DNA of 43,048 nucleotides from Phycicoccus sp. CSK15P-2 (GCF_016888005.1 NZ_JAFDVE010000006.1:1-43048), one strand, 5' to 3'. Positions 7,586-16,116 are shown, counted from the stretch's first letter. The notes: generated from the letters alone by a model not told the origin. Translations and numbers: made by a program.

Positions 7586-8556
7586 AGGACGTGTCTGCTA
7601 ATCGATCGTGGGGTGGTCGGTGATGGTGGTGGGCATGCTTCGTGATGCGCAGGTCAGTGACGAGTTGTGGGCTCTGCTGGAGCCGTTGATGCCGCAGGAC
7701 GCTGGTCGGCCCGGCCGGCCGTGGAACGACCACCGCACGACGTTGGAGGGGATCATCTGGCGGTTCCGCACCGGCGCGCCGTGGCGGGACCTGCCGAGCG
7801 AGTTCGGGGCGCACCAGTCGGTGTGGGAACGGCATCGGCTGTGGTCCACGGATGGCACGTACGAGCGGATGGTCGCCGTCGTCGGTGAACAGCAGGAGAG
7901 GGTCGCGGGCGCGGAGGTGTTGCTGTCGGTGGACTCCACCAGTGTGCGAGCCCACCAGCACGCTGCCGGGGCACGGCGGGACTCGGTCGACACGCACGAG
8001 GCGCAGGACACAGGGGGCAGGGTCGAATCACAAGAATCCGCCGTCACCGGTGCCCGGGGAGCCCCCTGACCACGCCCTGGGCCGCTCCCGGGGTGGGCTG
8101 ACCACCAAGATCCACACGCTCGCCGACACCACGTGCACACCTGTGGTGGCGCTGCTCAGCGCCGGCCAGGCCGGGGACAACCCGATGCTCGCCCCGCTCA
8201 TCGACACCCTCACCGACACCGGGCACGACCTACGGTTCCGGCTGCTGGCCGACAAGGCCTACTCCCACCCCTCGACCCGGACCTACCTACGCAGCAAGCG
8301 GATCAAGCACACCATCCCCGAGAAGCGTGACCAGATCGCCCGCCGCAAGGCCAAAGGCTCCCGCGGCGGCCGGCCACCAGGCTTCGACATCGAGACCTAC
8401 ACCCAGCGCAACACCATCGAACACTCCTTCAACCGGCTCAAGCAATGGCGCGCCCTGGCCACCCGCTACGACAAGTACGCCACCACCTACCGCGGCGGCG
8501 TCCTACTGGGCATCGTCATCCTGACCCACCGAACCAGGAGTTAACAGAAACGCCCT
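7586..8556 (+). mobile_element. IS5-family insertion sequence
   Basis: A 971-bp element bounded by imperfect inverted repeats: left AGGACGTGTCTGCTAA (7586-7601) and right TTAACAGAAACGCCCT (8541-8556), 13 of 16 positions matching. It encodes one DDE transposase in two frames. Length, terminal repeats and the two-frame layout fit the IS427-type branch of IS5. No clean target duplication is visible next to the ends as drawn. It lies 43 bases downstream of tRNA-Gly(CCC). Confidence 0.85.
7608..8544 (+). CDS. IS5-family DDE transposase, split in two frames
   Basis: The first frame runs 7608-8069 (in-frame ATG alternative at 7623). It carries the N-terminal 'WALLEPLMP' helix region, 'GAPWRDLPSEFG' and the first catalytic Asp in 'LLSVDSTSVRAHQ' (residue 109 from the GTG). 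Homology then moves to the +1 frame, which is open to 8544 and has no start of its own near the junction. That frame has 'GRSRGGLTTKIHTLAD', the second Asp in 'LLADKAYSHP' and the catalytic Glu in 'RNTIEHSFNRLKQWR'. The shift must fall before about 8030; a G5 run at 8013-8017 is the likeliest place. Members of this group often use programmed frameshifting, usually -1, so a +1 change could instead be an inactivating indel. Confidence 0.85.
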
Positions 8557-8557
8557 A

Positions 8558-8568
8558 GTCACCGGCTC
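8558..8568 (+). repeat. Direct repeat, right copy of tRNA 3' end
   Basis: Exact 11-base copy (GTCACCGGCTC) of the 3' end of tRNA-Gly(CCC) at 7533-7543, lying immediately outside the insertion sequence. Confidence 0.55.
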
Positions 8569-8763
8569 CGCGGCTGTCCGGCGGGAGACCCGGTCTCCAC
8601 CCCCTTCATAGCCACATATGAGCCTACTGGACCTCAGCGGCCGATCACCGGTGACCTCACCGAATGGGCGCGTTTGGCAGGACACGGTGCCGGTCGTCGG
8701 GTTAGGGTCTCCGCGTCGTGGCGCAGGGGCTGCGGCTCTCCCGCCCCCGGCTCAGGACGCCCC

Positions 8764-10236
8764 ATGCATCGTTCTCCGTTCCGATCACTCCACCGACGCG
8801 CTACCACCATGGCTCTCGCGGCCGTCGTCGCCGCCCTGGGAGCGACCGCGCAGGCCGCTGCCGCACCGACCCCGACCCCGGGTGCACCCGCCACCGCGTC
8901 CACCTCCCCGACTCCGTCATCATCGGCCGAAGCGACCGCCTCGCCGGAGGCCACGACCGCTGCGACCCCGTCCCCGACGACGAGTCCCTCATCCTCCCCC
9001 GAGCCGAGGCCCTCCTCGAGTGCTACGCCTCCGGATGTCGGCCAGACTCCCTCGCCGTCGCCCGCCCCGACGGTGGCGGAGGCACCCGAGACCGCCCGGG
9101 CCGAGACGCCCGACGAGCGCATCTACCGCGCGATGCGGAACCGGGTGACGACCGCAAGGTTCGGCACGTCGGTCACCGGGTACGTGGCAGACGCCGAGAC
9201 CGGGGAGTGGATCTGGTCGAAGAACCAGAACACCGCGCTCATGCCGGCGTCCACGACCAAGCTCGTCACCGCGCACAACGCCCTGATGACCTTCGGCACC
9301 GGGTACCGCTTCACCACCTACGTCAAGCAGGGGCCGAAGACGAACCGGGTGATCGTCCACGGCGTCGGGGACCCGAGCCTGTCGAGCGCGCAGCTCAACG
9401 CGATGGCGAAGACGGTGGCCGCGACCATGCGCTCGAGGGGAGTGACCTCGACCAGGGTCTACATCGACGACGACCGCTTCCCCACCCCGACACTCGCCCA
9501 CGGCTGGAAGTCGAGCTACGTGCCCTCCAGCATCGGCCCGGTCCGGGCGCTGATGCGCGACCAGCGACGCTCCACCGACAGCGGCGCCGACGTGGGCCGC
9601 TACTTCGCCGACCGGCTCACGACGAACGGCATGCGTGCCTCGTACTACGGCCGGGCCAACGTCGCCGGCGGCGCTCGGGTGCTCGCCCGCTCCCAGGGTG
9701 AGCGCATGTCGACGACGATCAGCCAGATGCTCCTGCGCAGCGACAACGAGATCGCCGAGGCACTGCACCGGCTCGTCGCGTGGAAGAAGGGCAAGAGCAC
9801 GAGCTGGGGCGGCGCGCGCTCGGCGCAGCGTGCGGTGATGAGCAGCAAGAAGCTGCCGATGACGTCGCTGTACGACGGCTCCGGGTTGTCCCGTTCCGAC
9901 AGGCTCTCGTCCAAGCAGCTCGCCACGCTCCTCGTCCGCTCCTCGGACTACGACTACCCCTCGCTGTGGCCGATCCGGAACAGCCAGGGGATGCCCACCG
10001 CCGGGCGGACCGGAACCCTCACCCACCGCTTCGACACCTACACCTCGCGGTGCGCCGCGGGGAAGGTGTGGGCCAAGACCGGCACCCTCAACGACGTCAC
10101 GGCCCTGGCCGGCTACACCTACGGCAAGGACGGCCGGAAGAAGGTCTTCGCGTTTCTCGTCAACGGTCGGAAGAACACCGAGACCCTGAAGTCGAACCTC
10201 GACATGCTCGCCGCCACGGTCAACGGCTGTTACTGA
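8764..10236 (+). CDS. dacB: D-alanyl-D-alanine carboxypeptidase/endopeptidase, PBP4 type
   Basis: Class C low-molecular-weight penicillin-binding protein that trims or cleaves peptidoglycan stem peptides outside the membrane. The 490-residue product has a signal region (residues 1-34), then a Pro/Ser/Thr/Ala-rich linker to about residue 112, probably spanning the wall. The catalytic domain shows all three active-site motifs: SxxK as STTK (163-166), SDN (326-328) and KTG (438-440). 'DGSGLSRSDRLSSKQL' is typical of the family. I chose the ATG at 8764 because it begins the signal sequence (MHRSPFRSLH) after an AGGA site; the frame is open for 30 further codons upstream. Bases 8569-8763 hold no gene, only a near-perfect GGAGACC/GGTCTCC palindrome at 8584-8598. 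Confidence 0.93.
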   Translation: MHRSPFRSLHRRATTMALAAVVAALGATAQAAAAPTPTPGAPATASTSPTPSSSAEATASPEATTAATPSPTTSPSSSPEPRPSSSATPPDVGQTPSPSPAPTVAEAPETARAETPDERIYRAMRNRVTTARFGTSVTGYVADAETGEWIWSKNQNTALMPASTTKLVTAHNALMTFGTGYRFTTYVKQGPKTNRVIVHGVGDPSLSSAQLNAMAKTVAATMRSRGVTSTRVYIDDDRFPTPTLAHGWKSSYVPSSIGPVRALMRDQRRSTDSGADVGRYFADRLTTNGMRASYYGRANVAGGARVLARSQGERMSTTISQMLLRSDNEIAEALHRLVAWKKGKSTSWGGARSAQRAVMSSKKLPMTSLYDGSGLSRSDRLSSKQLATLLVRSSDYDYPSLWPIRNSQGMPTAGRTGTLTHRFDTYTSRCAAGKVWAKTGTLNDVTALAGYTYGKDGRKKVFAFLVNGRKNTETLKSNLDMLAATVNGCY

Positions 10237-10264
10237 CGGCCAGCCACACCGGAAACCACGGGTC

Positions 10265-10786
10265 TCAGCCCGGCACGAACCAGCCGAGCACGGTGACGAA
10301 ACCGATGACCGCGAACCCGACGAAGAGCGCGGCCAGGATCCAGCCGATGACCTGAGCGCCGTCCGGGCCGCCGCCCTCGCCGCCGTCGGTGGGCGCCGTG
10401 TCGGGTTCGAGCGGTGAGCGCGACGGCTCAAGGTGGGCCCCCGTGGCGAGGGCCCTGGCCCGCAGGGCCTCGATCCGCGCCGGACGGGGTTCGGCCCGGA
10501 AGGAGCGCGGGAGCGAGCGCCACATGACGGCGAAGTCGTCCCCAGTCTGCTCGCGCCAGGCGGCGACGGCCTCGTCCGCCTCGGGTCCCCGGGTCCCCGT
10601 GGCGAACCACGCGGCACCGGCTCGCGGGAGGTCACCCATGCGGTGGTGGACCTCCCCGAGGAGGGTGAGCGACTCGGTGTCCCGCTCCTGCTCGACCCGT
10701 TCGGCGAGGAGGTCGCGGGCCTGCCAGGTGCGTCCGGCGTCCAGCAACGCACGCGCCCGTGCGACGACCGCGGAGTCCTCGCTCAC
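10265..10786 (-). CDS. DUF6584-like protein with C-terminal membrane anchor
   Basis: The product of about 173 residues has an N-terminal helical-repeat segment ('[20 protein letters not shown]', '[20 protein letters not shown]') resembling DUF6584/TPR-like actinobacterial proteins. A polar Pro/Glu-rich linker follows, and a single C-terminal hydrophobic helix ('[19 protein letters not shown]') predicts a tail-anchored protein. Function is unknown. I chose the GTG at 10786 because family similarity begins there; the frame remains open to 11071, but that part crosses a palindrome and the fadE-like promoter region. It converges on the PBP4 gene. Confidence 0.7.
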   Translation of the reverse strand: MSEDSAVVARARALLDAGRTWQARDLLAERVEQERDTESLTLLGEVHHRMGDLPRAGAAWFATGTRGPEADEAVAAWREQTGDDFAVMWRSLPRSFRAEPRPARIEALRARALATGAHLEPSRSPLEPDTAPTDGGEGGGPDGAQVIGWILAALFVGFAVIGFVTVLGWFVPG

Positions 10787-10932
10787 CGGCTCGCCCGGGG
10801 GCCCGGCCGCGCCGGGCTTGTCGGGACAGGGGTGGTCGTCACCGTCCCGAGTATGCCGCCCCTGGCGGGGACAACGGGGTCCGCGCGTCGCGTACACGAC
10901 ACACCGACCGGCGACGCCGACCATCCGGTCGT

Positions 10933-10990
10933 CGAGAGTGCGCGACATGCCGACGAGCTGCGTCGCGCATCCGCATGTCGCGCACTCTCG
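10933..10990. repeat. Perfect 18-bp inverted repeat with 22-nt spacer
   Basis: Arms CGAGAGTGCGCGACATGC (10933-10950) and its exact reverse complement (10973-10990) flank the spacer 10951-10972. It lies in the divergent intergenic space between the DUF6584-like gene and the acyl-CoA dehydrogenase. It is too long and too widely spaced for a simple operator and has no T-tract. Confidence 0.8.
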
Positions 10991-11033
10991 TCCGCACCGT
11001 GACCCCCGTCTCCTGCCGAGGTGCTTGCGCCGG

Positions 11034-11071
11034 TTACCGATGGGTAGCACACTTGGTGAGCAAGCGCTCAC
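11034..11071 (+). promoter_or_regulatory. Two operator-like palindromes upstream of acyl-CoA dehydrogenase
   Basis: TTACCGATGGGTAG (11034-11047, imperfect dyad) is followed by the dyad GTGAGCAAGCGCTCAC (11056-11071), 26 bases before the start codon. The second resembles TetR-family operators of lipid-catabolism genes in actinomycetes. Assignment to a particular regulator is not possible from the window. Confidence 0.5.
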
Positions 11072-11096
11072 TTTGCCACGTCACGGAAGGACCGTC

Positions 11097-12968
11097 ATGG
11101 GTCACTACAAGAGCAACCTGCGCGACCTCGAGTTCACCCTCTTCGAGGTGCTCGGCCGCGGGGACGTGCTGGGTCACGGCCCGTACGAGGAGCTCGACGC
11201 CGACACCGCCCGCGAGATGCTCAAGGAGGTCTCACGCCTCGCCGAGAACGAGATCGCCGAGTCCTTCGCCGACGCAGACCGCAACCCCCCGGTGTACGAC
11301 CCGCAGACGCAGACCGTGACGATGCCCGAGTCGTTCGCGACGTCGTTCCGGGCCCACCGCGAGAGCGGCTTCTGGGCCATCGACCTCCCCGCCGAGCTCG
11401 ACGGCACCGTCGCCCCGCCGAGCCTGCGCTGGGCGGTCAACGAGATGCTGCTCGGCGCCAACCCGGCCCTCTCGATGATGACCGCCTCCTACTCCTTCGC
11501 CAAGCTGCTCTTCGAGCTCGGCACCGACGACCAGAAGAAGCTCGCGCGCTGGATCGTCGACAAGGGCTGGCACTGCACGATGGTCCTCACCGAGCCCGAC
11601 GCCGGCTCGGACGTCGGCGCAGGCCGTACCAAGGCCGTCCAGAACGAGGACGGGACCTGGACCGTGAGCGGCGTCAAGCGGTTCATCACCAGTGGCGAGT
11701 CCGACATGGTCGACAACGTGGTCCACTTCGTCCTCGCCCGCCCCGAGGGCGCCGGCCCCGGCACCAAGGGCCTCAGCCTGTTCATCCTCACGAAGTACGC
11801 CGTCGACCTCGAGACCGGCGAGCTCGGCGAGCGCAACGGCGTCTACGTGACGAACCTCGAGAAGAAGATGGGCCTGAAGGTCTCCCCCACCTGTGAGCTC
11901 ACCTTCGGCGGGGACGCCCCGGCCGTCGGCACGCTCCTCGGCGAGGTCCACGACGGCATCGCGCAGATGTTCCATGTCATCGAGAACGCCCGGATGATGG
12001 TCGGCACCAAGGCCATCGCGACGCTCTCCACCGGCTACCTCAACGCGCTCGAGTACGCCAAGGAGCGCGTCCAGGGCGCCGACCTCACGCAGATGACCGA
12101 CAAGACCGCGCCGCGGGTCACCATCACCCACCACCCCGACGTCCGCCGCTCGCTCATGCTGCAGAAGTCGTACGCGGAGGGCCTGCGCGCGCTCGTGCTC
12201 TACACCGCGAGCCAGCAGGACGTCATCGACCAGCACGTCCTGACCACGGGCGAGCAGAGCTTCGAGGAGGGCTCCGCCGCCGACGTCGCGAACCGGGTCA
12301 ACGACCTCCTGCTGCCGATCGTCAAGGGCCTCGGGTCCGAGCGCGCCTGGGTCCTGCTCGGCACCGAGTCGCTGCAGACCTTCGGCGGGTCCGGCTTCCT
12401 CCAGGACTACCCGGTCGAGCAGTACGTCCGCGACGCCAAGATCGACACCCTCTACGAGGGAACGACGGCGATCCAGGGCATGGACTTCTTCTTCCGCAAG
12501 ATCGTCCGCGACAAGGGCCAGGCCCTCACGTACGTCGCCGGGCAGATCCAGGAGTTCGCCAAGGACCTCGGCCAGCACGACGGCCGGATCGACCGCGAGC
12601 GCGAGCTGCTCGGCCAGGGTCTCGAGGACGTCCAGGGCATCATCGGCCACATGGTCGGCGAGCTCACGACGTCCGACCCGCGGATGGGCGGCGACGTCAC
12701 CAACCTCTACAAGGTCGGCCAGAACACGACCCGGCTGCTCCTCGGCGCCGGCGACCTCGTCGTCGGCTGGCTGCTGCTGCGCCAGGCCGCCGTCGCGCTC
12801 GACGCCCTGGCCGCCGGCGCCGAGGGCAAGGACAAGGACTTCTACGAGGGCAAGGTCGCCGCGGCGCAGTTCTACGCCCGCCAGGTCCTGCCGCGCCTCT
12901 CCGCCGAGCGGGCGATGGCCGAGGCCACCGACAACAGCCTCATGGACGTGCCCGAGTCCGCGTTCTGA
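11097..12968 (+). CDS. Acyl-CoA dehydrogenase (long form)
   Basis: FAD-dependent dehydrogenase of the beta-oxidation type; 623 residues, the long actinobacterial FadE form. The FAD/substrate core shows '[19 protein letters not shown]', '[17 protein letters not shown]', '[18 protein letters not shown]' and the C-terminal '[18 protein letters not shown]' followed by '[15 protein letters not shown]', which carries the probable catalytic Glu (in YEGT). About 120 C-terminal residues extend beyond the common 380-residue core, as in this subfamily. The ATG at 11097 is preceded by GGAAGG. Two palindromes upstream suggest control by a fatty-acid-responsive repressor. A hairpin follows the stop codon. 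Confidence 0.93.
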   Translation: MGHYKSNLRDLEFTLFEVLGRGDVLGHGPYEELDADTAREMLKEVSRLAENEIAESFADADRNPPVYDPQTQTVTMPESFATSFRAHRESGFWAIDLPAELDGTVAPPSLRWAVNEMLLGANPALSMMTASYSFAKLLFELGTDDQKKLARWIVDKGWHCTMVLTEPDAGSDVGAGRTKAVQNEDGTWTVSGVKRFITSGESDMVDNVVHFVLARPEGAGPGTKGLSLFILTKYAVDLETGELGERNGVYVTNLEKKMGLKVSPTCELTFGGDAPAVGTLLGEVHDGIAQMFHVIENARMMVGTKAIATLSTGYLNALEYAKERVQGADLTQMTDKTAPRVTITHHPDVRRSLMLQKSYAEGLRALVLYTASQQDVIDQHVLTTGEQSFEEGSAADVANRVNDLLLPIVKGLGSERAWVLLGTESLQTFGGSGFLQDYPVEQYVRDAKIDTLYEGTTAIQGMDFFFRKIVRDKGQALTYVAGQIQEFAKDLGQHDGRIDRERELLGQGLEDVQGIIGHMVGELTTSDPRMGGDVTNLYKVGQNTTRLLLGAGDLVVGWLLLRQAAVALDALAAGAEGKDKDFYEGKVAAAQFYARQVLPRLSAERAMAEATDNSLMDVPESAF

Positions 12969-12980
12969 CCACCACCACGA

Positions 12981-13013
12981 AGCGGCCCAGGGGAGTTCTC
13001 CCCCTGGGCCGCT
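12981..13013 (+). terminator. Hairpin terminator after acyl-CoA dehydrogenase
   Basis: A perfect 13-bp stem (12981-12993 with 13001-13013) and a 7-base loop, 12 bases after the stop codon. Confidence 0.75.
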
Positions 13014-13070
13014 CCGCGTGCAGTCGGTAGCGTCGACTCGCGAGACCGCCCGGCGGATGAGGAGAGAGCC

Positions 13071-13373
13071 ATGTCGTTCGAGATCGACCCCTCTCGGGTC
13101 CGCGGGGTCTGGGCCGACGGGGTCGGGGAGGGCCGCGAGCAACTCGCCGGGTCGCAGGGCGACCGCGACACCGCCCGCGGCCAGAGCCTCGAGGACCTCG
13201 CCGGCCCAATGGGCGCGGCGGCCGACGTCCTCGACGGCGTGACCGCCACGGCGCTGGCCGTCGTCGACGAGCTCGGCGAGGCGATGCTGGCCTGCCTCGC
13301 CACCTACGAGGCCACCGACGGCGCGTCGGCCAGCTCCTTCCCGGCACTGACGATGCCCGGGCAGGTGCCCTGA
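13071..13373 (+). CDS. EspC-like small protein (putative type VII secretion partner)
   Basis: The 100-residue product has no signal peptide and is largely helical. It resembles EspC/DUF2580-type ESX-associated proteins: a helix with small residues and a Gly/Ser turn, a second helix ('AAADVLDGVTATALAVVDEL'), and a C-terminal YEATD (residues 79-83). That fits the YxxxD/E export motif of type VII substrates. A GAGGAGAG ribosome site precedes the ATG. Its stop codon overlaps the start of the WXG-type protein gene by one base (TGATG), so the two are probably made in fixed ratio and may pair before export. Similarity is recognised by pattern only; no ESX core genes lie in the window. Confidence 0.6.
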   Translation: MSFEIDPSRVRGVWADGVGEGREQLAGSQGDRDTARGQSLEDLAGPMGAAADVLDGVTATALAVVDELGEAMLACLATYEATDGASASSFPALTMPGQVP

Positions 13374-15073
13374 TGGGCTGGCGCGACGTCGTCGGGGACC
13401 TCTGGGGCGAGGCGACGGATCTCGTCGAGGACGGCGTCGACCTCGCAGACGACGCGTGGGACGGCGTGACCGACCTTGCGGACGACGCGTGGGACGGCGT
13501 GACCGACCTCGCGGACGACGCGAACGCCTGGGCCATGGACCGCGTGCGAGGCGCGGCGAGCGGGCTGCAGGGTGCGCTCGCCGACCTCCAGTCGATCGGG
13601 TGGGGCGACCCGCGGGTCGTCATCCCCCGGATCGTGCAGGCGGCGCAGGGCGCCTGGGAACGCTCCACCGAGCCGCCCGGCCCGACCGGGGCGTCCATCC
13701 GGGACGCCGCATCCGGATGGATCGCCGTCCGCAAGCGCTTCGAGGCGGCGTCCGGCGAGGTCGAGGCGACCGCCTCGGGGCTCGGGCCGGGGGTCTGGGA
13801 GGGGCCTGCCGGCGGCACCGCCACCGGCTCCCTGCACGCCCTCGCCACCCGCCTCGACAGCGTGACGATCGCGTGCCGCTCCGTGGCCGACAGCCTCGAC
13901 CGGTGCGCCGACGAGGTCGACACTGCCCGGGCGGAGTGGGAGACGGCCCGGGGTGGGCTCACCTCCCTCCTCACGCCGACCGTGACCTTCCTCGACGACC
14001 TCAGCGGGGTCGACGTGTGGGGCCCACGCGCGCAAGGCATCGAGAACGTCGTGGGACTCATCGGCTCCTACGACCGGGCCGGTGAGGCGATGGAGCAGTG
14101 CGCGCAGGAGATCGCCATCGCCCTCGACGGTATCCAGCTCCCCGACCACCTCGCGCCCGGGCTCGGCGCCGTGGAGCAGGCGAACGTCACGTCCGTCGGC
14201 ATCGACCTCGACGGTGACGGCGTGGCCGACCTCGCCGGCGACGACACCGGCCCGCTGCGGGGTGACACCGCCCAGCGGGCTGCCGCCGCGCTTGCCGCCA
14301 TGAGCCAGGACGAGCGCGCCGCGGCCGAGGCTCTGCTCGACGAGGCCGGCAGCAGCGAGCGTGAGGCCTGGCTGCTGGCCGCGGTGGCGTCGGGCCTCAC
14401 CGGAGCGGCACTCACCCGGTATGCCCGCGGCCTCGCCGGCCTCTCGGACGCCGAAGTGGCACGCCTCGACCCGGCGAATCACGAGGCGACCTTCGTCCAG
14501 CCGGACCAGACGACCTGCGGCTCGTCGACCCTCGTCATGGCCAAGATGCTCAACGACCCGGCGTACCTGATGTACGTCATGACCGGCGAGGACGCCCGTG
14601 GTGCCGACGGGCACTTCGGAGACTCCGCGGACACCCCCGAGGACCGCTTCGCCGCCGAGGCGCTCGCGATGCACGACCGGACGAACACGTGGTGGCCGGA
14701 GTTCTTCGGCACGTTCCCGTCGTCGGCCTCGGACGAGATGAGCGGCTCCGCCGGGGTCCCCGGCACGTCGTACGGCACCCGCATCGTCGACCCGGGCGAC
14801 CCGCTCAGCACCTACGACGACGTCGTGCGCGCCGTCGATGCCGGCCACTCCGTGCCGATGTACTCCTACGGCATCGCCGAGGGCGACAGCTGGGGCAGCA
14901 CCGGCAGCCACGTCACCCTCGCGGTCGGCACCGAGGGTGGCGACGTGGTCGTCTACAACCCGGCCGACGGCACCTACCGGACACTCACACCCGAGCAGTG
15001 GACCGAGAGCGACACCCGCGACGCCCTGAGCTGGCGCACCCCGATGACCGTCGCCCTCCCCACGGGCTCGTGA
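13373..15073 (+). CDS. WXG-type protein with papain/C39-like C-terminal domain (putative secreted effector)
   Basis: The 566-residue product has three parts. Residues 20-50 hold an 11-residue repeat (DDAWDGVTDLA twice, plus degenerate copies), probably an amphipathic helix. Residues of about 105-250 are helical with a central W-E-G (142-144), like WXG100/LXG domains. An acidic DxDxDGxxD loop (278-286) resembles an EF-hand or dockerin calcium loop. From about 370 the C-terminus looks like a papain-fold/C39-like peptidase: Q379 and C382 in 'PDQTTCGSSTLVM', H513 in 'GSHVTLAVG', and N529/D532 in 'VVVYNPADGTY'. No signal peptide is seen. It is coupled at both ends by one-base TGATG overlaps. I infer a type VII secreted protease-like effector or toxin; a housekeeping surface enzyme is possible. 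Confidence 0.6.
   Translation: MGWRDVVGDLWGEATDLVEDGVDLADDAWDGVTDLADDAWDGVTDLADDANAWAMDRVRGAASGLQGALADLQSIGWGDPRVVIPRIVQAAQGAWERSTEPPGPTGASIRDAASGWIAVRKRFEAASGEVEATASGLGPGVWEGPAGGTATGSLHALATRLDSVTIACRSVADSLDRCADEVDTARAEWETARGGLTSLLTPTVTFLDDLSGVDVWGPRAQGIENVVGLIGSYDRAGEAMEQCAQEIAIALDGIQLPDHLAPGLGAVEQANVTSVGIDLDGDGVADLAGDDTGPLRGDTAQRAAAALAAMSQDERAAAEALLDEAGSSEREAWLLAAVASGLTGAALTRYARGLAGLSDAEVARLDPANHEATFVQPDQTTCGSSTLVMAKMLNDPAYLMYVMTGEDARGADGHFGDSADTPEDRFAAEALAMHDRTNTWWPEFFGTFPSSASDEMSGSAGVPGTSYGTRIVDPGDPLSTYDDVVRAVDAGHSVPMYSYGIAEGDSWGSTGSHVTLAVGTEGGDVVVYNPADGTYRTLTPEQWTESDTRDALSWRTPMTVALPTGS
13436..13522 (+). repeat. 33-bp tandem repeat inside the WXG-type gene
   Basis: Two nearly identical 33-base units encode DDAWDGVTDLA (residues 27-48), flanked by partial copies. 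The period of 11 codons preserves the reading frame. Confidence 0.8.
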
Positions 15074-16110
15074 TGCTCAGACCCCCCGCCGCCGCGGCAC
15101 TCGCGGCGACCGTCGCCCTCAGCCTGGGCGGATGCTCACCGGCTCCCGGCGGCGCGTCCTACCCGGACCAGGACGACCTGCGCGCCGCCCGGGCCGCATG
15201 GACCGACCCCTGGCTCGCGCTCGACACCGACACCACCACCCCGGCGCCCGGGCCCGTCGAAGGCGTCGTCCGGCAGGTCGTCGGCTCGCGGGAGTGGGAG
15301 GTGCCCGCCGGTGGCGACTCCCGGGCGGCCGAGCTCGAGGCGGCGGAGGCGGCTGGATGGTCGACGGCCGCGGGCTGCCCGACCTCCGGCGACGGGGCGA
15401 CGACCGTGCTCACGAGGTCCGCGGAGCCGGACACGCTCCTCGCCGCCCTCGAGGTGCTGCCCGGCGACGCCACCCATCCCACGAAGGTCACCGTCACGGC
15501 GTTCGCCCGGCACCACCTCGTGCCCGACTGGCCACCGCCCGGCTGTGACGGCTCCCCGAGCGGCCGGCTCGACGGCGCCGCCCGGGACGACATCCCGGCC
15601 GTCGACGTGCCCTCGTTCCCCGAGGGCGACGACCCGGCCGGCCTCGACGACGCCGCAGGGGCGCTCGGCGCCGACCCACTGCTGCAGCGTGTCGGCCTGG
15701 CCCTCGACCGCACCGGTCCCCTGGAGCAGGCGTACCAGCGGGTGCCGGTGGGGACGGCCGAGGTCGCCGACCCGGACCTGGCGGGCGTCGCCCGGCAGGC
15801 GGCATCCGACGGCTGGACCCTCACCTTCAGCAGGTGCCGGGACGGCGCGGCCCAGGCGGTCGAGCTGCGGCGTGCGGCCGACGGCGGTGCCGTCGCGGCG
15901 CTGCGCCTCACGGCCGTCGCCGTGCCCGGGGGCGGGGCGGGCTCGGTGTCCGCCCGCGCCGTGCTCACCAGGCCGGAGTACGGCGGACCACCGGCGCCCG
16001 CGGCAGATGCACCGGTGTCGCCGTGCTGGGAAGGCGCCGAGCCCCCGGCCGGCGGCGCCACCGGCACCCCATGGTTCGCACCGACGCTCGCCGTCCCGCT
16101 GCAGCGCTGA
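15073..16110 (+). CDS. Lipoprotein of unknown function, third gene of the EspC/WXG operon
   Basis: The 345-residue product begins MLRPPAAAALAATVALSLGG and has a lipobox with Cys21, so it is predicted to be anchored on the outer membrane face. Several further cysteines (in 'AAGCPTSGDG', 'PPGCDGSPSG', 'FSRCRDGA' and 'VSPCWEG') could form disulfides. I see two similar-looking halves, each with a 'GW...' strand and a Cys, but cannot name a family. The ATG overlaps the stop codon of the WXG-type gene (TGATG), so it belongs to the same transcript. Given its place after a putative secreted protease, a self-protection (immunity) or receptor role is a guess. Confidence 0.65.
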   Translation: MLRPPAAAALAATVALSLGGCSPAPGGASYPDQDDLRAARAAWTDPWLALDTDTTTPAPGPVEGVVRQVVGSREWEVPAGGDSRAAELEAAEAAGWSTAAGCPTSGDGATTVLTRSAEPDTLLAALEVLPGDATHPTKVTVTAFARHHLVPDWPPPGCDGSPSGRLDGAARDDIPAVDVPSFPEGDDPAGLDDAAGALGADPLLQRVGLALDRTGPLEQAYQRVPVGTAEVADPDLAGVARQAASDGWTLTFSRCRDGAAQAVELRRAADGGAVAALRLTAVAVPGGGAGSVSARAVLTRPEYGGPPAPAADAPVSPCWEGAEPPAGGATGTPWFAPTLAVPLQR

Positions 16111-16116
16111 CCCGGA

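Noticed and set aside
8584-8598. GGAGACC/GGTCTCC palindrome as an operator of the PBP4 gene
   Set aside because: It lies about 165 bases from the start codon and no promoter elements surround it convincingly; a 7-bp dyad in GC-rich DNA is weak evidence.
11232-13142. A 636-codon minus-strand frame opposite the acyl-CoA dehydrogenase
   Set aside because: The plus-strand product matches the acyl-CoA dehydrogenase family throughout; the antisense translation is low in complexity and matches nothing I recognise.
13071-16110. A complete type VII secretion locus
   Set aside because: No EccB, EccC, EccD, EccE or mycosin gene is present; only putative substrates can be argued.
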